In this document: positions 16,085 through 20,688 of the stretch, piece after piece | Position numbering within the stretch: position 1 is the first letter of the stretch | Layout: the number at the start of each line of letters is the position of its first letter | Assembly (NCBI GenBank): GCA_024692105.1 | Contig: JAILMZ010000064.1 | Coordinates: forward strand, 1-20,688 | From: Saccharofermentans sp. | GTDB lineage: Bacteria > Bacillota_A > Clostridia > Saccharofermentanales > Saccharofermentanaceae | Length of the DNA stretch: 20,688 nucleotides | Direction: 5' to 3' | The notes under the pieces: generated by a model | Seen by the model: the letters and a program-made list of their open reading frames with translations, nothing else | Told to the model about the DNA's origin: nothing | Databases searched by the model: none | Translations under genes and position numbers: made by a program

Positions 16085-17803
16085 ATGAAAAAGTGTCCGG
16101 TATGCGGTGTCATGATGGGTGATAATGTTGCCCGCTGCTCAATGTGTAAGTTCGATTTCCAGAAGGCTTCCCAGGGTAATACCGAGGAAGCATCCGCGGA
16201 AGCAAAGCAGATACTGGAGAAGAAGACTCAGGAGAACATAGCCAGGGCTGAAGCTAAGAAATCTGAAGAAGAGAAGCGAATCCAGGAAGCCATCGAGAAG
16301 CTGCAGCGCGATTACGACACACTTCAGGATAAATTTGAATCTGAGAAGGCTAAGCTCGACTCAGAGTTTTCTTCGATACAGAAGAAGAAGCTCGATGAGA
16401 AGATAGCACTTGAACAGGCTGTCGAGAGCATAAGAAGCGACCTTGAGACCGTCAGGAACAGAAGAGATGAGATCAAGGCTGAATGCGACAACATGGAGAA
16501 GGAGTCGAAGGCTAAGTCTCAGAAAGAACACGACGAGATGATCCTGGCTGCAAAGCAGGAACAGGAAAGAATACTCAAAGAGACTCAGGAACAGACAGAG
16601 AAGCTTGCCATTCAGGTCGAGAAGGAATTCGGAGAAGCAATGGCAAAGCGTGATGAACTCGTTGCGGAAGCAAAGGAAGTTCAGGATCTCCTCGAGAATT
16701 CAGATAAGATCAAGAAGGCAAGAGAAGCCGAGATCAAGGATCTTGATGCCCAGATCGTAAAGCTCAACGAAGACTTTGAGAAAGAGAAGATAAGGATCGC
16801 CGAGGAGTCCAAGAAGGTCTCCATGGAGCAGGCAAGCGAAGCTCTTAAGATCAAGGATGCCGCTGAGAAGGACAGAGATGCGGCTATCGCTGCAAAGGAG
16901 CAGGCTATTGCCGAAGCAAATGCCGAGCGCGACAGGATCGTTGCAGAGCTTGAAGAGCGCAACAAGAAGGCTCAGGAAGAGCTCGACGTAATGACTGAGC
17001 AGGCAAGAGGCGTTATGGCCGAGGCCGAAGAAGCTCTTTCCAAGCGCGACTCCATCAAGAAGGAGATAGAAGATTTCGAGGCAAAGGCTTCCACACAGCA
17101 GGAAGAGCTCGATAAGACACTCTCCGAGAAGCGCGGCGAGATCGACGAACTCGAGAATAAGAAGACTGAAGCCGAGAATCAGCTCACCGAATACTACAAG
17201 CAGCAGGAAGGCCTCCAGACAGACATTGACGGTCTCAAGGAAAAGCTCGATGAAGCAAACAGGATCATTGAAGATTCCAAGAACGCTACGGTTCTTGCAG
17301 AGGCTGCTGCCCAGGAGATCGTTCTCAATGCCGAGAAGCAGGCTGTATTCCTTAAGGAAGCAGCTCTGAGCGAGAGCCAGAAGGGTTCGATGATGAAGCA
17401 GATCGAAGAGAAAGAAAACAAGATCAAGGAGATTGAGATGGAGAAGGCTGAACTTGAGAAGAAACTTGCTGCTATGGATGAATCTATCGCAGCTCTCGAG
17501 AAGAAGGTTAAGGAAGGCGTCGGTGCTGCTGATAACGGCCCGAAGGAATACATTGTAGAAGTCGTTGAGCACAACAACCTTTCCGAAGTCGATATCGATA
17601 AGCTCCAGAACCTCCTCGACAAGAAGGCTAAGGACGGATGGAAGCTCGTATCCGCAGTTAACGATGACGGCGGAAAGATCATCTCCTCACTCGGTGATTC
17701 TACTGCTTCCGCATCACTGTCACAGAGCTCGTTCGACTCGAAGGAAGACCGTCTGGTACTTGTTTTCGAGAGACCTGCAACGGGCGGCAAGAAAGCAAAG
17801 TAA
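16085..17803 (+). CDS. Zinc-ribbon/long coiled-coil/DUF4177-like protein
   Basis: A 572-residue protein of unknown function, made of three parts. The N-terminus is a zinc ribbon with C4-x2-C7 and C18-x2-C21. Residues about 30-480 are highly charged (Lys, Glu, Asp, Ala, Gln) with heptad character and no membrane segment, predicting a long coiled-coil rod. The C-terminus (about 485-565) resembles the small DUF4177 fold: EYIVEVVEHNN, then KLQNLLDKKAKDGWKLVSAV, a Ser-rich loop and RLVLVFERP. No signal peptide is present, so it is probably cytosolic. The charged region resembles SMC-type rods but no ATPase heads exist. A scaffold, polymer or membrane-adaptor role is possible but unproven. It has its own promoter region and terminator, so it is probably monocistronic. 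AGGGAGA lies upstream of the ATG. Confidence 0.85.
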   Translation: MKKCPVCGVMMGDNVARCSMCKFDFQKASQGNTEEASAEAKQILEKKTQENIARAEAKKSEEEKRIQEAIEKLQRDYDTLQDKFESEKAKLDSEFSSIQKKKLDEKIALEQAVESIRSDLETVRNRRDEIKAECDNMEKESKAKSQKEHDEMILAAKQEQERILKETQEQTEKLAIQVEKEFGEAMAKRDELVAEAKEVQDLLENSDKIKKAREAEIKDLDAQIVKLNEDFEKEKIRIAEESKKVSMEQASEALKIKDAAEKDRDAAIAAKEQAIAEANAERDRIVAELEERNKKAQEELDVMTEQARGVMAEAEEALSKRDSIKKEIEDFEAKASTQQEELDKTLSEKRGEIDELENKKTEAENQLTEYYKQQEGLQTDIDGLKEKLDEANRIIEDSKNATVLAEAAAQEIVLNAEKQAVFLKEAALSESQKGSMMKQIEEKENKIKEIEMEKAELEKKLAAMDESIAALEKKVKEGVGAADNGPKEYIVEVVEHNNLSEVDIDKLQNLLDKKAKDGWKLVSAVNDDGGKIISSLGDSTASASLSQSSFDSKEDRLVLVFERPATGGKKAK

Positions 17804-17825
17804 TACGATAGAACTACGTTTTTAG

Positions 17826-17859
17826 AGGACCATCTCATGATGAATGAGGTGGTCCTTTT
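17826..17859 (+). terminator. Rho-independent terminator of the coiled-coil gene
   Basis: A 13-bp stem (AGGACCATCTCAT with ATGAGGTGGTCCT, one wobble) with a GATGA loop runs into TTTT. It lies about 20 bases after the stop codon. Confidence 0.85.
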
Positions 17860-17861
17860 AA

Positions 17862-18197
17862 TATGAAACTAAACAGCGTAACTATTTAAAAAGATCGATA
17901 TTAGGATTATTCTTTAATGTACTACTATTAATAGACACAGAGGTAATAAAGGATACAGATAATGGCGATTACACATATAACGAACTCATAGGAATTAATA
18001 GTGATTGTTCAGCCTCAGTATATTTGGGTACTTTTGCCAGATCAACTGTTGACTTATCTCTATATCAAATAGATGAATCAATAGGAGAGATCTTAACAGA
18101 TAAGGTGTTCTTTATCCCTATTTTCGAAGAATACATTGAAAGTGGACTGATGCCCTCAAAATCATTGCTTGAGATCACTGAATATTTGGGACAGTAA
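17862..18197 (+). pseudogene. Start-less, AT-rich open frame; probable gene remnant
   Basis: This frame is open for 111 codons directly after an in-frame TAA in the terminator, and ends at TAA 18195-18197. The translation looks protein-like, for example DTDNGDYTYNELIGINSD, VFFIPIFEEYIESGLMPSK and SLLEITEYLGQ near the end. It has no usable start at its head: the only ATG nearby (17863) is in another frame and stops after eight codons (MKLNSVTI). The only in-frame ATG is at 18150, and the earliest TTG would give fewer than 60 residues. By hand count GC is 23% in 17881-17940 and 30% in 17941-18000, far below its neighbours. A single-base frameshift after the ATG at 17863, or loss of the 5' end, would explain it. 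The protein family is not recognised. The rest of the 17804-18233 gap holds only the terminator and the ribosome binding site of the next gene. Confidence 0.5.
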
Positions 18198-18233
18198 CCG
18201 GTTAAATGCCAAAAACAAAGGAGGCATGTTGAT

Positions 18234-20411
18234 ATGACGATACAAAAACGAATTGTTACCATACTGCTTGCTGCAACGCTGGTGTTCAACAGTTTAGTAC
18301 TGATAAACAACACAACGGTCAATGCTGCAACTGATATCGCCCTTTCCGGTACTTGCCATGTACAGGACTACGGTGATACCGCAGGCTCATGGGACGCATC
18401 GACAGGAATCCTCACTCTCGGAACCAGAGGACAGTCAAAGAGAGTCGAAGCGATTACCATAAACCTCGAAAACAACACCGGCCTGTCAGGCACGCTCGAG
18501 TATCGTGTTCATGTTCAGGACATCGGTTGGCAGGACTATCGCACTGCAGGTGAGATGGCAGGAACTTCGGGTCAGGCAAAGCGTCTCGAAGGCATCGAAA
18601 TGAATCTTACGGGTGATCTGGCTGCTTGTTACACGGTAGAATATGCCGTGCATATTGAAGATTACGGCGATGCTCAGGGCTTCGTATCTGATGGAGCACT
18701 TGCCGGAACAACAGGCGAGGCCAAAAGGCTAGAGGAAGTTAGAGTAAGGATTATTCCTAGAGGCACAGGTTCTTTCACATCCGTTAATTACAGAGTTCAC
18801 AGGCAGGACTACGGCTGGGAATCTTCATGGGCAAAAGACGGAGCTGAATCAGGCACGACAGGTCAGTCCAAAAGGCTTGAAGGTATCGAGATCCATCTTA
18901 CCGGCAATCAGTACAGCGGAAGCATCGAGTACCATACTCATGTCCAGAATATCGGCTGGGAACAGACCTGGTCCAAAGACGGTGAGATGAGCGGAACTCA
19001 GGGGATGAGTTACAGACTCGAGGGAATCGAGATAAAGCTTACCGGCGATATTGCGAACTATTACGATGTCTATTACAGAGTACATGCGCAGGATTACGGC
19101 TGGCTCGGATGGGCAAAGAACGGTGAGATGAGTGGTACTTCCGGTATGAGCAAGCGTCTGGAAGCAATACAGATTGTGCTTGTTGCTAAGGGAGGCGCAG
19201 CTCCTGGAAATGTTGCAGGCGTGACGAGTGTAATGATCGAGCCCGCTGTTATCAACGGCATACCGACAAGCGCTTCGGGCTCTGCTTCCAATCCTTCAGC
19301 AACTAATCCGGCTCCGGCGACAACGCCATCTTCTAATCCTTCTGGAAATGCGATTGAACACTCTTATAAAGCAATCGGGAATTATGAAGGAATCAGTTTC
19401 GCAATAGCGAGCACATATGATCCGTACTATGAAAGAACATATCAAGATTACAGCAGCTTTGAGTATGTAAAAGATGATGGAAACATCCAATATGTCGAAT
19501 TCGGATTATATGTTTCCGAAGCGATCGACAGGAAAGATCTGTATTTTAAGTTAAATGGTGATGAAGGATTCCGGGATATCGGTGACGGTTATGCTCAGTT
19601 GTATCCTGACCCCGGTAATCCGGTAGCTTATACGATAATTCAATACTATGATGATCCCTCGAGAAATCCTTACATGCGTTATGGTGAAGAAAGAGCAGAA
19701 TATATGCTCAGCAATGGATATAGCGTTTTTTTGGATGTTTGGATTTACTGCGCGTTGGATGGAGAACAGTCTTTTGATCTCTATTACAAAGATAATAAAA
19801 TTACGACTATAAGCGTTGAATGCACAAATGGACGAGGCTATGTAGAATTGGCCGATTATGCCCGTTTTGCCGGCAATATACCTGACCGCATAAAATCGAT
19901 GTGTAATGATATTTCTCAGTACAAAGATAATATGACTGACCTGGAAACGATTAGTGCGTGCTATTATTGGATAGCCAATCATTCATATCACGATAATTAC
20001 ACATGTTGGACATGCAGTTGGATACGACATTTAATGATGACTCGAGGATACCCCGCGATACTTCTTTCTTGTTCATACGTAATTGATGGACAGATTGTTA
20101 ATCAATATTCAAGTTATTATTCCGTAAGTGACAAAAATCGCAATGAAAACAGTATTGGTCACCGTATAGCACTTGTGTTTATAAGTCCGACAGAATACGT
20201 TTATGTTCAGATTCAAGGATCGATGGGCCTGGCATCCGGACAAACGGATTTCTCAACTCCGTGGGTTCCTCAAGAGGTCGGAGTACGATCTGTATACACC
20301 AAAGTGTCGTGGCTCCGTGATTACGATACAGTTTATGATATGGTGCTCGGAGACTACGGTGTAGATCTGGCAACATTTGACCCGTACGACTGCTCGACGT
20401 GGTATTCCTGA
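18234..20411 (+). CDS. Secreted ChW-repeat protein with transglutaminase-like domain
   Basis: A 725-residue exported protein. An N-terminal signal peptide has a hydrophobic core at about 7-24, with likely cleavage near AxA at 30-32. Six ChW repeats follow at about 36-78, 88-125, 136-174, 185-222, 232-270 and 280-317, each of the form VHxQDxGW...GxMSGTxGxSKRLEGIxIxL; repeats 1 and 3 have lost the signature GW tryptophan. A Ser/Pro/Thr/Asn linker spans about 345-373. The C-terminal part (375-725) holds a helix with YYWIANHSYHDNY (577-589), a Cys motif TCSWIRHLMMTRGYPA (593-608) and GHRIALVF (642-649), which together match the transglutaminase/cysteine-protease fold with Cys594 and His643. The expected Asp appears as Gln (VQIQ, 658-661). 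ChW repeats are thought to bind cell surfaces or extracellular partners. AAAGGAGG at 18217-18224 sets the start. Confidence 0.85.
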   Translation: MTIQKRIVTILLAATLVFNSLVLINNTTVNAATDIALSGTCHVQDYGDTAGSWDASTGILTLGTRGQSKRVEAITINLENNTGLSGTLEYRVHVQDIGWQDYRTAGEMAGTSGQAKRLEGIEMNLTGDLAACYTVEYAVHIEDYGDAQGFVSDGALAGTTGEAKRLEEVRVRIIPRGTGSFTSVNYRVHRQDYGWESSWAKDGAESGTTGQSKRLEGIEIHLTGNQYSGSIEYHTHVQNIGWEQTWSKDGEMSGTQGMSYRLEGIEIKLTGDIANYYDVYYRVHAQDYGWLGWAKNGEMSGTSGMSKRLEAIQIVLVAKGGAAPGNVAGVTSVMIEPAVINGIPTSASGSASNPSATNPAPATTPSSNPSGNAIEHSYKAIGNYEGISFAIASTYDPYYERTYQDYSSFEYVKDDGNIQYVEFGLYVSEAIDRKDLYFKLNGDEGFRDIGDGYAQLYPDPGNPVAYTIIQYYDDPSRNPYMRYGEERAEYMLSNGYSVFLDVWIYCALDGEQSFDLYYKDNKITTISVECTNGRGYVELADYARFAGNIPDRIKSMCNDISQYKDNMTDLETISACYYWIANHSYHDNYTCWTCSWIRHLMMTRGYPAILLSCSYVIDGQIVNQYSSYYSVSDKNRNENSIGHRIALVFISPTEYVYVQIQGSMGLASGQTDFSTPWVPQEVGVRSVYTKVSWLRDYDTVYDMVLGDYGVDLATFDPYDCSTWYS

Positions 20412-20480
20412 TATTCCGTAATGCACAAAAAATAAATACACACGCGTATATTGTTTGTGGAAATGGCACATCAAATACTT

Positions 20481-20486
20481 TATAAT
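20481..20486 (+). promoter_or_regulatory. -10 element for the EF-G-like gene
   Basis: A perfect TATAAT lies 40 bases before the ATG, predicting a leader of about 34 bases with AGGAGGAA in it. No good -35 hexamer is seen at 16-18 bases upstream. Confidence 0.45.
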
Positions 20487-20526
20487 GGAAAAGTTACTGA
20501 AATTTGACTTTGAGGAGGAAAGACTG

Positions 20527-20688
20527 ATGGAAAATTATTCCGCAGACAAGATTCGCAACATTGCCCTTTTCGGACATATCGGCTCCGGTAAGACAACTCT
20601 TGCTGAGGCTATTCTGTTCTATACCAAGGCAATATCACGCCAGGGCCGTATTACGGACGGCAACACGACAATGGACTACGATCCCGAA
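20527..20688 (+). CDS. EF-G-like translational GTPase (3' truncated by window end)
   Basis: The first 54 codons of a translational GTPase are present. They read MENYSADKIRNIALFGHIGS, then GKTTLAEAILFYTKAISR and a GRITDGNTTMDYDPE segment. The P-loop is GHIGSGKT. Canonical EF-G has GHIDAGKTT at this place and TMDWMEQE in the switch region; here the forms GSGKTTLAEA and TTMDYDPE match the EF-G-like paralogue group instead. It is therefore probably an EF-G-related factor rather than the main fusA product, although the rest of the protein is outside the window. AGGAGGAA at 20513-20520, six bases before the ATG, sets the start. Confidence 0.85.
   Translation, partial: MENYSADKIRNIALFGHIGSGKTTLAEAILFYTKAISRQGRITDGNTTMDYDPE

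Noticed and set aside
16700..17572. A 290-residue minus-strand frame opposite the coiled-coil gene
   Set aside because: It is rich in Leu, Phe and Ser, as expected for the reverse complement of a Lys/Glu-rich coiled coil. It has no supporting signals.
17880..17895. A slippery site for programmed -1 frameshifting into the AT-rich frame
   Set aside because: The A/T-rich run does not form a standard slippery heptamer in the frame of the upstream ATG, and no clear downstream structure is seen. A broken gene is the simpler reading.

Overview
The window looks like a chromosomal segment of an anaerobic, low-to-moderate-GC Gram-positive bacterium, most likely in the class Clostridia (Bacillota). The supporting signs are strong AGGAGG/GGGGG ribosome binding sites, TATAAT-type promoters, ChW repeats (a clostridial surface-protein module), an NfnAB-type electron-bifurcating transhydrogenase and a YugP-type membrane zinc peptidase. 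Genus or family cannot be fixed from the sequence alone. No rRNA, tRNA, CRISPR array or insertion sequence was seen.

Layout. (1) Bases 1-2000: the 3' part of a gene that fuses phosphoglycerate kinase to triosephosphate isomerase, closed by a strong hairpin terminator. (2) 2015-4300, minus strand: a two-gene operon for NfnA and NfnB, with an extended -10 promoter and a good match to a Fur box lying over the predicted transcription start. (3) 4425-6105, plus strand: a membrane zinc metallopeptidase tightly followed by an alpha/beta hydrolase. Its 3' end overlaps a convergent, divergent-sequence GH31 glycosidase (6092-8329, minus). (4) 8409-9821: CCA-adding tRNA nucleotidyltransferase, apparently leaderless. 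(5) 9916-10677: an orphan type IV pilin-like protein with a TDPPP repeat linker and its own terminator. (6) 10784-15850, minus strand: a complete peptide-type ABC importer ordered lipoprotein, permease, permease, fused double ATPase, with a stem-loop between the lipoprotein and permease genes. (7) 16085-17803: a zinc-ribbon/long coiled-coil/DUF4177-like protein behind a promoter with a perfect palindrome at the start of the transcript. (8) 17860-18197: a very AT-rich open frame with no start codon, probably a gene remnant. (9) 18234-20411: a secreted protein with six ChW repeats joined to a transglutaminase-like domain. (10) 20527-end: the start of an EF-G-like translational GTPase.

How the parts relate. 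Most of the window is core metabolism and housekeeping: lower glycolysis, NAD(P)H/ferredoxin balancing, tRNA maturation and peptide uptake. The accessory content lies in the pilin-like gene and in the 16-20.4 kb stretch. There, a coiled-coil protein of unknown role, an AT-rich remnant and a mosaic secreted ChW protein sit side by side. I see no clear multi-gene novel system. The best candidates for new biology are the zinc-ribbon/coiled-coil/DUF4177 protein, the ChW-transglutaminase chimera with a substituted catalytic Asp, the possible Fur control of nfnAB, and the GH31 protein without a recognisable acid/base residue.
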